A stretch of DNA of 64,000 nt from Amborella trichopoda (Eukaryota; Streptophyta; Magnoliopsida; Amborellales; Amborellaceae). Under the pieces are notes generated by a model. That model was not told the origin of the DNA, searched no databases, and was given only the letters and a program-made list of their open reading frames with translations. Position numbers and translations under genes: made by a program. The stretch lies in contig NW_006498435.1 in the NCBI RefSeq assembly GCF_000471905.2, forward strand, positions 4,362,288-4,426,287, read 5' to 3'. Below, piece after piece: positions 37,469 to 49,754 of this stretch (positions are counted from its first letter, which is position 1; every line of letters starts with the position of its first letter).

Positions 37469-40400
37469 TTGATGGCCTCACTATTTGAGGTTAAGGATAA
37501 GAACAAATGGTGCAAGTGGCGTAAAAACCATGCCCATGATACCCAAAACTGTTTCTCCTTGAAGCGGGTGATTCAAGGGTTGATTAATAGGGGCGACATC
37601 ACTGTCAGACCTAGAAATCAACCTGTTAAAGAACCTAATCAAAAGATGGGTATCTTCGCAAACCCTCTCTTGAAAAATACAGCGAGAACAACAAAAGAAA
37701 TGGGAACTCCGAGTAACTCAAAAGAGGATGTTATCATTCACATGATTGAAAACGGAGACGAAGAAGCATATTTGCTTGTGATCATCATCTCCAAGAAGTT
37801 GAAGAAGATCTGTTGAGTCTTATTGGAGGAAACTCTTTGTCCCCGAACTTTGATGATCCTCTTAAGCAGGACCAATATGACGAAGATGATGCCCTCGAGA
37901 TTGACATAGTCAAAGTTGATGAAAAGGGATCATCTTCCAAACAAGGGGCCAACACCCCGAGGTCTCCCATTACTCTCACTAAGGCTAATCCTATCAAGCT
38001 CCAGGCTGGCTAAGTTGATTCCTTAACCCGAAGAGATCGAGTGTTCAAACTAATCCAATTGATGGCGGACACTCTTGATGAAAGAATGGGAGCCACTTCA
38101 ACAACCAAATCACCAACAAAGGTTGCGGATCATGAACTTAATAAAAGAACTAAAGGATCCGCAACCACCTATGATCTACCGACCATCTCAAGAAGATCTA
38201 GGCTCAAATCTCCATTTTGGAGCTGCTTGCGAATTAACCTGCACATAGAGCACAAATTGAAAAGGTTTTTGCTAAGACCCACATCCCGAGCAACACACAA
38301 CCGAATGAGTTCTACGGGATTATCAACCAACTAATGGTACCAACGCCAATCATATTCATGGACGATGACATCCCGACTAATGTCAATCGCTTTCACGTCC
38401 AACCTCTTCATATCACTATTTTCATGAAAGGATATGTGATAAGGAGAGTGTTGGTTGATAATGGGGCATCCCTGAATATATGCCCTATGAAAATGGTGAA
38501 GCAGATAGGAAAGTGCCCGAATGGCACATGCTCCTCTCCCAAGGCTTTCAACCAGACCAAGGCTTGGGGAATCAAGGGCAAGGCATAACAGAGGCAATTT
38601 CTGAATCACACCAAGCCAAACTGAAACGAGGATCGAAGAGAACTCGGGTGTTCTCTCACTCTAAAGCCAGATGAAGCCTTCAAGCTATCCAGGCTTTGTA
38701 TCCGAGGCGTTCAAAGCCTCGATCCTCTCGATGCCCGTCCTTCAAAACGGTCAAAGGTGATCCTTGATTCCCCTACAGGGAATAACTCTTCTTCTACATC
38801 TTAGCACACACAAGAACTAGAAATTGAATACCTACTTGCTGACTTCGATCTAGAGGAGGTGTGTATAGTTGGCTCTAACACAACCAAGGGGTGCTCATCC
38901 ACCAACACCAACTCAGGGACAGAATTGGTCGATCATTCCTTTATCTCGAGAATCGCAGGAAGCATACCAGCGGCACCTCCAAGTCCCGGTGCCAAAAAAC
39001 GAATAGGCGCAGGGTGGCCATTTAACCGCCCTGCGCATCCAGTCCCCGATATTTCTCTTACGAGTCCCATAAGGGACACCTCTTGAGACATTTCAAAAAC
39101 CGGTGAATATTCAAAACATGATAAAGTTGATAATAATGAAAAAGAATTTTAAAAAATGGTGCTCACTCAAGATAGCCCAATAACGATGCATAATACCCAA
39201 GACGATGAATTGGACAACCAAGATGAAGATCAAGAGAGTCAAGAGCCTGAAGAGGTTCAATGGTGACCCAACGGCTATCATTAAAGAGGTTCAATGGTGA
39301 CCCAATGGCTATCATTAAAGAGATGATTGACGTAAACCTAGGAACTTAGAAGGACCCAAGGTTAACCAAAATTGGAATCTCCTTATCTTCTGAGGAGCAG
39401 AAAAATGTAATTTCCTTTCTCAAGGAATATCGCGATGTATTTGCCTGGTCATACGAGGATATGTCAGGGCTAGATCCCACATTGGTGTAACATCACCTAA
39501 TATTCAATGAAGGGGCAAAGCCTGTAAGGCAGAAACTCCGACGTCAAAAAACCCACCTCGAGCTCAAAGTCAAGGAAGAAATCGATAACTACTCAAGGCA
39601 AAGTTCATTACCCCTGTCGATTACTCAGAATGGTGGGCCAACAGAGTGGTCGTACCCAAAAAAGATGGGAGGATCCGAGTATGTGTCGACTACAAAGACC
39701 TCAACAAGGCATGTCCCAAAGATAATTTCCCATTACCAAATATAGATTCCTTGGTCAACAATAATGCGGATCACGAGATGCTATCATTCATGGATGGTTT
39801 CTCGGGTTACAACCAAATCCTCATGGCAAAAGAAGACCAAACTAGGACGTCATTCATAACTCAATGGGGAACCTACTGTTACAAAGTCATTCCCTTCGGT
39901 CTCAAAAACGCAAGAGTAACTTATCAACGGGCAATGACTAGAATCTTCCACGATCTAATGCATACCATTATGGAAGACTATGTCGACGACATTCTGAATA
40001 AGTCGAAGACCAAGTCTGATCATCTCACCAACCTGAGAACCATTTCGAAAGACTCCGAAAACATCAACACAAACTCAATCCACAAAAATGTGTCTTTGGA
40101 ATTGAATCCAAGAAATTACTAGGCTTTATAGTGAGCTAAAGAGGCATTGAGGTGGACTTGTCCAAAATAAGAGCCATCATTGAAATGCCTCCTCCCCGGA
40201 ACATCAAAGAAATCTGTGGGCTTCAAGGCCGTATACAAGCCATAAGGCATTTTATTTCACAACTGGTAGATAAGTGCGCACCATTCAATAGACTCATTAA
40301 GAAGAACACCCCATTCAGAAGACTCATTAAGAAGAACACCCCATTCATATGGGCCAATGAATGTCAAGAAGCGTTCGATCAAATCAATGAGTACCTTACC

Positions 40401-42627
40401 AAACCTCCCATCCTTAGTCCTCCTAGTCCAGATAAACCCATGTTCTTATACATGTCAGTGAAAGACAAGACCATGGGGGCATTGTTAGGACAATATAACG
40501 ATCATGGAAAAGAACAAACAATATACTATATTAGCAAAACTATGGTCGACTATGAGACAAGATACATGGATGTGGAGAAACACTACTTAACACTTGTGTG
40601 GGCCATGCAGAAACTAAGACATTATGTCTTATGTTAGTCAAGCTCATATAAAAAATTGACCCACTCAAGTACCTATGGAGGGGTCAGTCCTCAACGGACG
40701 TTTGGCAAAGTGGAGAATGCTAATGAACGAGTTCGAGGTTGAGTATGTCACTCAAAAATCGGTCAAAGGACAAGCCATTGCTGACCACTTAGCTAAACAC
40801 GTACTACTAGACAATATTCCCATTTACACAAATCTCCCTTATGAGAACCTCTTCACAATTGAGGACTCGATTTGGGAGCTATACTTTGACGGTGCAAAGA
40901 ACAAATGTTGGTCAGGTGTAAGAGTTATATTATGTTCACCCGAGAAGATTTTAATGCCAACAGCCATCAGGTTGAATTTTCCATGTATCAATAACGTTGC
41001 TGAATACGAAGCCTTGATAGTCGGGCTTGAGAATGCCATAGGAATAAAAATCCAGAAAATATGAGTAATTGGTGACTTCTTACTGGTCATAAACCAAGTT
41101 CAAGGGCTTTGGAGAGTGAAATAAGAAAAGCTCAAACCCTATCAAGAAAAGGTAGAAAAGATGATTCCATATTTTAAGAAAATTACCTTTCAACATGTAA
41201 CTAGGGAAAATAATCGGTTCATCGACACCCTTGCAACCCTTGCCTCAATAGTCGATATTCCCCCAGAAATCACCACACTCCCATTCTACATCAAGAACAA
41301 ACATGACCCTTCCCCACCAAGGATCGAAAAAGAAATAGAGCAAGAAAATGACAATGATGGGGAAGTATCTCTCGTGGCTTCAGATGCGCGTGCTAAGGCA
41401 AAGCCAGGTTCCACGATGTTCTGTCCCTGTTGAAAGATGGGTTGTATCCTGAAGGAGCCACCAAAAAGGATAAAGAAGCCCTTAGAAGGTTTTCGATGGG
41501 ATTCTTGGTAAGAGGTGACCTCTTGTTCAAGAAATCCTTCAATGGCATCATTCTACGATGCCTCAATCAGCTAGAAATTGGCCAAGTACTAACAAAGTTG
41601 CACAATGAAGGAGGTCATTCTGGGGCAGCCACCTTAACCCAGAAAATCAGGCGCCAAGGTTATTACTGGACTACCATGGCTGAAGAGTGTTGGAAGTTCA
41701 TTAAGAGATGTCTCAAATGTCAACCCTATGGAGACCTCATCCATGCATCGTTTGTATCACTCAACTCAACACTGCCCGTATGGCCCTTCGCCATGTGGAG
41801 TCTAGATATTATCGGAATGATATATCACTAAAAGCCTCAAACGGCCACCATTTTATATTAACGACTACATTCACTAAATGGGTAGAGGGCGCATCATTTG
41901 TTAAAATTGAAGGCCAACATGTTGCCCATTTCATAAAGAACAATATCGTATTTAGATTCGGTGTTCTTGAGTCAATCATCACTGACAATGGATCTAATAT
42001 CAAAAATGAAAAGGTCACTAAGGTGTGCAAAAGGTTTGGGAAACACATAAATTCTTCACACCTTACTACCCTCAAGGAAACAGACAAGCAGAAGCCACAA
42101 ATAAAGGACTTCTCATAATCATAGACAAAATAATAGAAGGTGAGAAAGATTGCACAAAAAGCTAAATGATGGCCTATGGACCTATCGGACAACTGAGAAA
42201 ACTCATATTGGCATGACCTCATACTCATTAGTGTATGGTATGGAAGCAATGCTACCTATCGAGGTTGAGATACCATCCCTCTGAGTCCTTATTCATAAAA
42301 ATTCAGATGAGGAACAAAAGATCGAAGCATGAATCGCTGCCCTCATTAACTTAGATGAGAAACGACTACGAGCAACACAAAATATCATTGCTTACCAACG
42401 TAGAACCGAGAGGGCATACCAAAGAAAAGTTGTTCCTCGACAATTCAGATAAGGAGACACGGTACTCAAGAAAATCTTTCACACACTTGCAAATCCACAC
42501 GAAATGGGAGGGGCCATTCGTGGTTACTCGAGTGCATGCAGGCAATTCTTACAAGATAAAAAATCAGGAGGGGTACGAACTCAACGACCCCATTAATGCA
42601 ATGTATCTTAGAAAATACTACACATAA
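37469..42627 (+). pseudogene. gag-pol pseudogene of gypsy copy 2
   Basis: Domains in order: zinc knuckle WCKWRKNHAHDTQNCFSLKR (37499-37560); protease VLVDNGASLNI (near 38447); reverse transcriptase from VVPKKDGRIRVCVDY (39646), through SFMDGFSGYNQI to MEDYVDD (near 39972); RNase H with YETRYMDVEKHYLTLVWA (40549-40602); second RNase H starting LYFDGAKN (near 40880) with NNVAEYEALI; integrase zinc-binding HNEGGHSG...CLKC and SLDIIGM, TDNGS; C-terminal LRKYY. Many stops and frameshifts (for example 37813, 39488, 40123, 40635, 41430, 41829) divide it, so no protein can be made. The reverse transcriptase YVDD box and the protease DNGA are intact. Confidence 0.88.
40291..40347 (+). repeat. 30-bp in-frame duplication in copy 2 RNase H region
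   Basis: GACTCATTAAGAAGAACACC and the bases after it occur at 40291 and again at 40321, giving RLIKKNTPF twice. The element at 63.5 kb has this stretch once (HLLKKDSPF), so the duplication is local. Confidence 0.85.
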
Positions 42628-45009
42628 CGGGCTTAAAAATTTGGTGAAAACCTGAAAAGGCATCACAAAGATAATAAAAAAAATAAAAAAATAAGAAAAA
42701 CAAAAAAATGGACGCAGTGAAAACCTGAAAAGGAACCATGTGTCAAAGGAATAAAAAGATCTCCAAGAAGGAGCTTTCAATGCAAAGCACTCAAGTACAG
42801 ACAAGTACTTGCAAGTTCCAATAATACTGCTCAAGCAAACCCTGACGATGAAGACTCCTCCTAAACCCTGCAGGTTCCCAACAGAACCAACTCAAAAAGA
42901 TATAGGAGGGTGACATGAATGGAAAACGGAAGTGATTTCGATGAACCCTGGAGAACGTCGAGACCCTCTAAGAGGAAAGCCCGGTAGGAATCTAGAGGAC
43001 TCTTCATGGATCCGTGAAGCAGAGGACAAAAGCTCCAAAGGTGAAAAGACGACTTCGTGATTTTTGAGTTTTCACAATCCCACTAAGAAATCATTTCATC
43101 ATCTTTGGGTAAAACATAATGAAGAAACTAACCACCAAAGGGGCCACAGGTGGCAAAATTGTAAGGCCCATACCTTTTGAAGATGCTTTTCATATCCATT
43201 GTTAAAATCATCCATTTTCAAAAAGCTTTCTCCTTTTTGGAAAGACTTCCTCCATCACTACAAGAGGTTACACTGTTAGTCATCTGGCCTCACTCACGAA
43301 GCCAACTTCCTATGCTTGCTATGAAGGCTTGAAACTAGTCAGGCACTCCATGGTTGTATGAGTATAACTACCAACTACCACATATAGGAGATGGGTGAAC
43401 CTCGCCAATGACGAAATTGGCTAGTCTGTGAGCGTTTTTTTCTCGATTGGATCCCCTGAGGCAAAATGAGGTAAGCTCATCCCTATGTGTGCATACGATG
43501 ACCCAATAGCCGAAAATTCGAGACAAGAACCTTACAACTAGGGAGCTGAATTTGTAAAACATTAGTTTGAAAATTGTGTGCAAGGAAAGTGTTCTACTCT
43601 ACTAATCAATTGGACACGTACAAGTTGAACAAGAACCCCCCAACAGGGGCAATAAAGAAAAAAAAGACAGTTTTCAAACTCCCCATAATAGGGGCAAAGT
43701 TGATAAGCCCCTTTTCTCAACCAATCTTTCCAAATAAAAGAAAAAATTCAAAAAAGCAAATTCCATATGCTCCTCGGTGGCATGAACTTAAACTGCCAAC
43801 CGGCTTCTAAATCTTTTGCTCCTTGGTGGCATGACTCTAAACTGCCAACCAATTTCAGAAAAATCTTTTGCTCTATGGTGGCATGAGCCTAAACTGCCAA
43901 CCAGGATTAAGATCGTCAAACTCGTGCAACGTTAAAAACTCGAGCTAACACGTCAAACTCGTGCGACGTTAAAAACTCGAGCTAACACATCAAACTCGTG
44001 CGACGTTAAAACCTGAGCTAACACATCAAACTCATTTGACGTGAAAAAGTCAAGCTAATACGTCTAGCCCCGTATGACGTAAAAGCTCGGGTCATTCAAT
44101 TAAACTTCAAACTCGTGCGGCGTAAAAGAGCTGAGACAGGTAACGTCTAGCCCCGTATGACGTAAATGGTCAGGTTATCTAGTTTAACGTCAAACTTGTG
44201 CAACGTAAAAGAGCGAAGACATGTACTGTCTATCCCCGTATGACGTAAAAGGGTCGGGTGTATCGTCCATCGCTGCATGACGCTAAATTGCTTAGAGGGC
44301 TAACCAACTTTGTGTTTCAAATATCTTCCTCTTTTCAAAATTTTCATTATATGTCTTGTGTTTTCAAAAAATTTAATTCTTTGTTTAAATCATAACATGT
44401 CCCTGCTCTGGGTTCCATTTCAAATCTCCCCCTAATTTCAAAATTTCTAAAACATTTTCTAAAACGAAGGAGCTTGGACACCGTATATGATGAACACCGC
44501 ATTGCCGCGATTGCCATGTTGCTGTCTCGCCTCTCTATTTGGAGTTGATCGGACAAGTCTCTTCCTATTGAAAGCCTTTTCCTATAAACAACCTTAGGAA
44601 ACCCCTAAGGAAATCAAAGAAATTGACAGGGTTAAAATTTTCAAACTAAGAAAACCCTGAGGTCAAGTGGCATGGCTGTAAAATCCACCTCGAGTTTCAA
44701 GCTTGCATAACTCGCCAACACCTCATGCTGAAAACCCTAAGATGAAATTGCCCTAGGTGGCTGAGCATGGAGTGCAATGACTTGGAGGGATAGTTGGTGT
44801 GTCATCTGCCATGCGACGTCAGGATGACATTCATCATTGACATTCTCCTGCCCCTTGAAGGACAGGGAGCTGTCAAAGAGTTTACTGTTGCTACTCACCT
44901 ATCCCCTGAAGGATAGGGAGTGCGTGTTTGCCTACCCCTCGAAGGATAGGGAATGATATCGTGTCTACTTTCTTTTCCACTCTCCTGTCCCTCAAAAGAC
45001 AGGGAGTGC
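42628..45009 (+). other. Post-pol tail of copy 2 with family repeats
   Basis: It aligns with 1516-4530 of copy 1. It holds two GGTGAAAACCTGAAAAGG units, the GGTGGCATGA block (43765-43910), the CGTCAAACTCGTGCGACG block (43911-44290) and four CCTGTCC/GGACAGG hairpin units (44849-45005). It lacks the GTGTCGCC block of copy 1. No conserved reading frame. Confidence 0.75.
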
Positions 45010-45023
45010 CAAAGAGGGGCAAC

Positions 45024-46492
45024 TGTAGACACCCACTTTAAATCTGACAAGTTCTATGGTTTTCTTAGACCCTTAGGATCAAATTATCCTAGTAAACCCA
45101 AAATCCATAGGTCACACAATTTACCCTGTGAACCAAAACCATTCTGCCAGCCCAGAACCCAGCAGATGCCTGATTTGACCCAGAATCCAATAAACACATT
45201 GTTTTATGGAAAAAATCATTAAAAATAATATAAAAATCCATTTTGACCCAAAGTTTACTTGAGAGCTTCATAAGAGGCTAAGGAAGACACCCAAAATGAA
45301 AAACATCAATGTGGACAAGTTTGGTTTGGATGACATGGGGTGTGCTGCTCAGGCGACATAGGGCATGTCGCTCAAGTCATCCTGCAATGCCCTATTTTAC
45401 CAAACAAATCATTACAAATAGTAAAAAATTCTGTTTTAACCCAAATTTTTTTTGGTAGCTTCACAAGAGGCAAAGGAAAACACTTCAAAATAAAATTTTC
45501 AATTTGGAGAATTTTTTATTTGTTACATGGGGAATGCGGCCCAAGTGACACGACTAGTGCCGCCGAGCTGCGTTTTGGCCCAAAACATTTTTACGTATTT
45601 TTCATGTTTTTAAGGTTAGCTTGTGGGTGGTTTGACACTGAGATGTTATCCACCTCGATCAAATCTGAATTTTAAAAAATTAAAGATTGGTTTGGCCAAG
45701 GGATTTGTTGGTTGCGGGATAACTCTGCCCCAACAAATCCCTCGTTCAGATGAACTCACTTTGGGTGACAATAAAAGGATGGAAAAAGAGAGGGTGAAAA
45801 GGGATGAGAATTTTAGAAACGTTAGGCTGGAAGAGAAACCCTAGGAGAGTAGAGAGACTTTCCTTGAGAAAACCCTAACCCTCATCTTGAGCCTGAGGAA
45901 ACTTAGACTTAGGGCACAACAACCCTAGATCTAAACCATTTTTAGCGCACAACTACCCTACTACTACACCTAGATCTAGGGCACAACAACCCTAGATCTA
46001 AACCATTTCTAGGGCACAACCACCCTACTACACTTAGACCTAGGGCATAACAACCCTAGATCTAAACCATTTCTAAGGCACAACCATCCTACTACTACCA
46101 GAGACTTACTGATCAACATCTAGACCACAAGGGCAATTGGAACAGGTTCTGATACGGGCAAGCCCTCGAAGGCTCTGGAAGCGTGGGAAATCTGGCCCGG
46201 TTCGTTATTTTCTTCTCCTTCATTTCCTCATTTCTTTTATTGTATTTATTTTATTTTGATCTGGTTTTTATTCATTCTGATTGAAAATTGTGTTTTGAAA
46301 TGCTTCGGATCACGCTGGCTCCGCCACAGATCTGAGGGCAGATCTGCTCATTTCTGAGAAGATCTGATCTCATATCTGAATTCGATTGTTCCCACTTTCT
46401 CTATCATTGTTTTTTCATTTATTTTTATCAGTTGAAAGGTTTAGATCTGAGAGATCTACATCCATAGATAGCTCAATTTTGCACTATAAACA
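45024..46492 (+). repeat. 3' LTR of gypsy copy 2
   Basis: It starts TGTAGACACCCA after polypurine tract AAAGAGGGGC and ends ATAAACA. At 1469 bp it is longer than the 1150 bp of copy 1. Part of the extra length is a triplicated ACAACCCTAGATCTAAACCA unit (45915-46080). Confidence 0.8.
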
Positions 46493-46927
46493 AGTTTAGG
46501 GTTATACAGCTGAACCATAGTGGTGATGAATGGCAATCTGTAGAGGCCATGGAGTGAGTATGGTAGTAGTTTCAACTCATGTTGGAGAAATGGAACGAAG
46601 CTACCTATGAAGGGAGAATGGTGGGTGAAGAATGATGACCCACTAGTTGACGGCAAGTATGGGTGGTGAGATGGCTCGCTGTTTTGTGAGCATGAGTGAG
46701 ACTCACTAGAGATGATGAAAGATGGTAATGATGAATTGAATCACTGGAAAGGTAATGAACGTGATGCGTGCACACGAATGGGTTGGTTAGAGAAGACATG
46801 CGTGAAAATGCACATAAAAGGGGTGTGCATATATGTGGATGCGTCTTTAAGGTCCTGCCTCTTGGAACTGTGCAAAGCAGTTTAACATCATTCGGCTAGG
46901 ATGTGCACTATGGTTTTAGGTTATATA
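46493..46927. other. Flank between gypsy copy 2 and the minisatellite
   Basis: Unique-looking DNA with no recognisable gene or element end. Confidence 0.3.
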
Positions 46928-49285
46928 GCTTGGACTGTGGTTATGCAATTTAAAGTCATGCAACTCCGAGCATGCAGTTTAAGGTCATGCAACTAGACCT
47001 CTGCTACATTTTATAGTCATATAGTTTGGATTGTGATTGTGCAGTTTATGGTCATGCAATGCGGACCATGGCTGTACAGTTTAAGGTCATGCAATGCGGA
47101 CCATAGCCGTATAGTATTGAATTGTGCGACGAGGACTAAGCAGTTTAAGGTCGTGCAACTAGACCTTTGCTATAGTTTAGGGTCATACAGTTTGGACCGT
47201 GGTTGCGCAATTTAAGGTCATGCAGTGCAGACCATGGCTCTGCAGTTTAAGGTCATGCAATGTCGATCATAGTCATGCAGTTTTGAGTCCTGTGAAGAGG
47301 ACTAAGTAGTTTAAGGTCGTGCAACTAGACCTTCGCTATAGTTTAGGGTCATATAGTTTGGACCGTGGCTACACAGTTTAAGGTCATGCAGCACGGATAG
47401 TGGCTGTGCAGTTTAAGGTCATGCAATGGAGACGATGGTTGTGTAGTTTAAGGTCATGCAACATGGATCGTGGCTATGTTATTTACGATCATGTAAAACA
47501 GACCATGGCTATGCAGTTTAAGGTCATGCAATGCGGACCATGGCTGTGCAGTTTAAGGTCATGTAATGCAGACCATGGTTGTGCAGTTTAAGGTCATGCA
47601 ATGCTAACCATAACTGTGTAGTTTAAGGTCATGCAATGCGGACCATGGATGTGCAGTCTAAGGTCATGCAATGCGAACTGTGGTTGTGCAGTTTAAGGTC
47701 ATGCAATGCGAACCGCGGCTATGTAGTTTAAGGTCATGCAATGAGGACCATAGCTGTGCAGTTTAAGGTCATGCAATGCGGACCATGGCTGTGCAATTTA
47801 AGGTCATGCAATGCTGATCATGGCTGTGCNNNNNNNNNNNNNNNNNNNNNNNNNNNNNNNNNNNNNNNNNNNNNNNNNNNNNNNNNNNNNNNNNNNNNNN
47901 NNNNNNNNNNNNNNNNNNNNNNNNNNNNNNNNNNNNNNNNNNNNNNNNNNNNNNNNNNNNNNNNNNNNNNNNNNNNNNNNNNNNNNNNNNNNNNNNNNNN
48001 NNNNNNNNNNNNNNNNNNNNNNNNNNNNNNNNNNNNNNNNNNNNNNNNNNNNNNNNNNNNNNNNNNNNNNNNNNNNNNNNNNNNNNNNNNNNNNNNNNNN
48101 NNNNNNNNNNNNNNNNNNNNNNNNNNNNNNNNNNNNNNNNNNNNNNNNNNNNNNNNNNNNNNNNNNNNNNNNNNNNNNNNNNNNNNNNNNNNNNNNNNNN
48201 NNNNNNNNNNNNNNNNNNNNNNNNNNNNNNNNNNNNNNNNNNNNNNNNNNNNNNNNNNNNNNNNNNNNNNNNNNNNNNNNNNNNNNNNNNNNNNNNNNNN
48301 NNNNNNNNNNNNNNNNNNNNNNNNNNNNNNNNNNNNNNNNNNNNNNNNNNNNNNNNNNNNNNNNNNNNNNNNNNNNNNNNNNNNNNNNNNNNNNNNNNNN
48401 NNNNNNNNNNNNNNNNNNNNNNNNNNNNNNNNNNNNNNNNNNNNNNNNNNNNNNNNNNNNNNNNNNNNNNNNNNNNNNNNNNNNNNNNNNNNNNNNNNNN
48501 NNNNNNNNNNNNNNNNNNNNNNNNNNNNNNNNNNNNNNNNNNNNNNNNNNNNNNNNNNNNNNNNNNNNNNNNNNNNNNNNNNNNNNNNNNNNNNNNNNNN
48601 NNNNNNNNNNNNNNNNNNNNNNNNNNNNNNNNNNNNNNNNNNNNNNNNNNNNNNNNNNNNNNNNNNNNNNNNNNNNNNNNNNNNNNNNNNNNNNNNNNNN
48701 NNNNNNNNNNNNNNNNTTTAAGGTCATGCAATGCGGACCATGGCTGTACAGTTTAAGGTCATGCAATGCGGACCATGGTTGTGCAGTTTAACGTCATGTA
48801 ATGCGGACCATAGTTGTGCAGTTTAAGGTCATGCAATGCAGACCATGGCTGTGTAGTTTAAGGTCATGTAATGCAGACTGTGGTTGTACAGTTTAAGGTC
48901 AGGCAATGCAAACCGTGGCTATGTAGTTTAAGGTCATGTAATGCAGACCATAGCTGTGGAGTTTAAGGTCATGCAATGCGGACCATGGCTGTGCAGTTTA
49001 GGTCATGCAATGCGGATCATGGCTGTGCAGTTTGAGGCCATGCAATGTGGACCATGGCTGTACAGTTTAAGGTCATGCAATACGGACCATAGTTGTACAG
49101 TTTAAGGTCATACAATGCAGACCATAGCTGTGCAGTTTAAGGTCATGCAATGAGGACCATTGCTATGTAATGTGGACCATAGCTGTGCAGTTTAAGGCCA
49201 TGCAATGCAGACCATGGTTGTCCAGTTTACGGTCATGCAATGTGGATCATGGCTATGCAGTTTAAGGTCATGCAGTGTGGACCAA
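46928..49285 (+). repeat. 35-bp minisatellite with assembly gap 47830-48716
   Basis: The unit is TTTAAGGTCATGCAATGCGG followed by ACCATGGCTGTGCAG (35 bp). Some 38 units are visible, with 887 N in the middle. At the left edge a higher-order form repeats every 166 bp (marker TTTAAGGTCGTGCAACTAGA at 46974 (variant), 47140 and 47306). The unit length is not a multiple of three and lacks stops, so open frames arise in all forward frames; they are not genes. Confidence 0.95.
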
Positions 49286-49754
49286 AGCGAACTGGGTATG
49301 CTCTCCATCATAGGCCAGTTCCTTGCCAAAGAAGTATGCCTTGTATGTTTGGTATTCACATCAGATTAATTGGAGCTGACTCGGAAATGGTTGACTTCTC
49401 CTTTTGGTCTGTAACCATCCTCTTTGGTGGCGCTTGTCAGACGAACTGAAGCCAACTTCTCCAAGTGGTTTTGCTTCTTCTTCATGAGGAGAGAATTTCT
49501 CTTGTGAGTTTGCTTCTTCTTCATGAGGAGAGCATTTCTTTTGGCATGTAACCATCCCCTTATCCTCAGAGGCAAGAGGAACACTTTTGATGTCGATTGT
49601 TTTCTTTTCGTCAAATATAAGAGAATTGTAATCTCCCTGATAATGAGCTTCTTGGATTGTATCTTGTAATGCATTTTTACTGCAATAAAAAGAGTTAAAA
49701 TTTGTTCAGACTGCCTTGGTTGCTTTGCGTTGAGTCTCTTTTCTTGAGTATATA

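Larger units (their letters stand above)
37469..46492 (+). mobile_element. Ty3/gypsy (Tat-like) retrotransposon, copy 2, 5'-truncated
   Basis: It runs from the gag zinc-knuckle region through protease, reverse transcriptase, RNase H, a second RNase H, integrase, post-pol tail, polypurine tract and 3' LTR. No 5' LTR or gag N-terminus is found left of 37469. From about 41145 it aligns with copy 1 at the window start. The double RNase H suits the plant Tat/Ogre group. Confidence 0.88.

Noticed and set aside
47741..48791. Long open frames on both strands in the 35-bp repeat region
   Set aside because: They run through 887 N and a minisatellite that is free of stops in every frame; no domain or codon signal.
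46928..49285. CRISPR-like array (regular short repeats)
   Set aside because: Units are directly adjacent with no unique spacers, and the DNA is from a plant nucleus.
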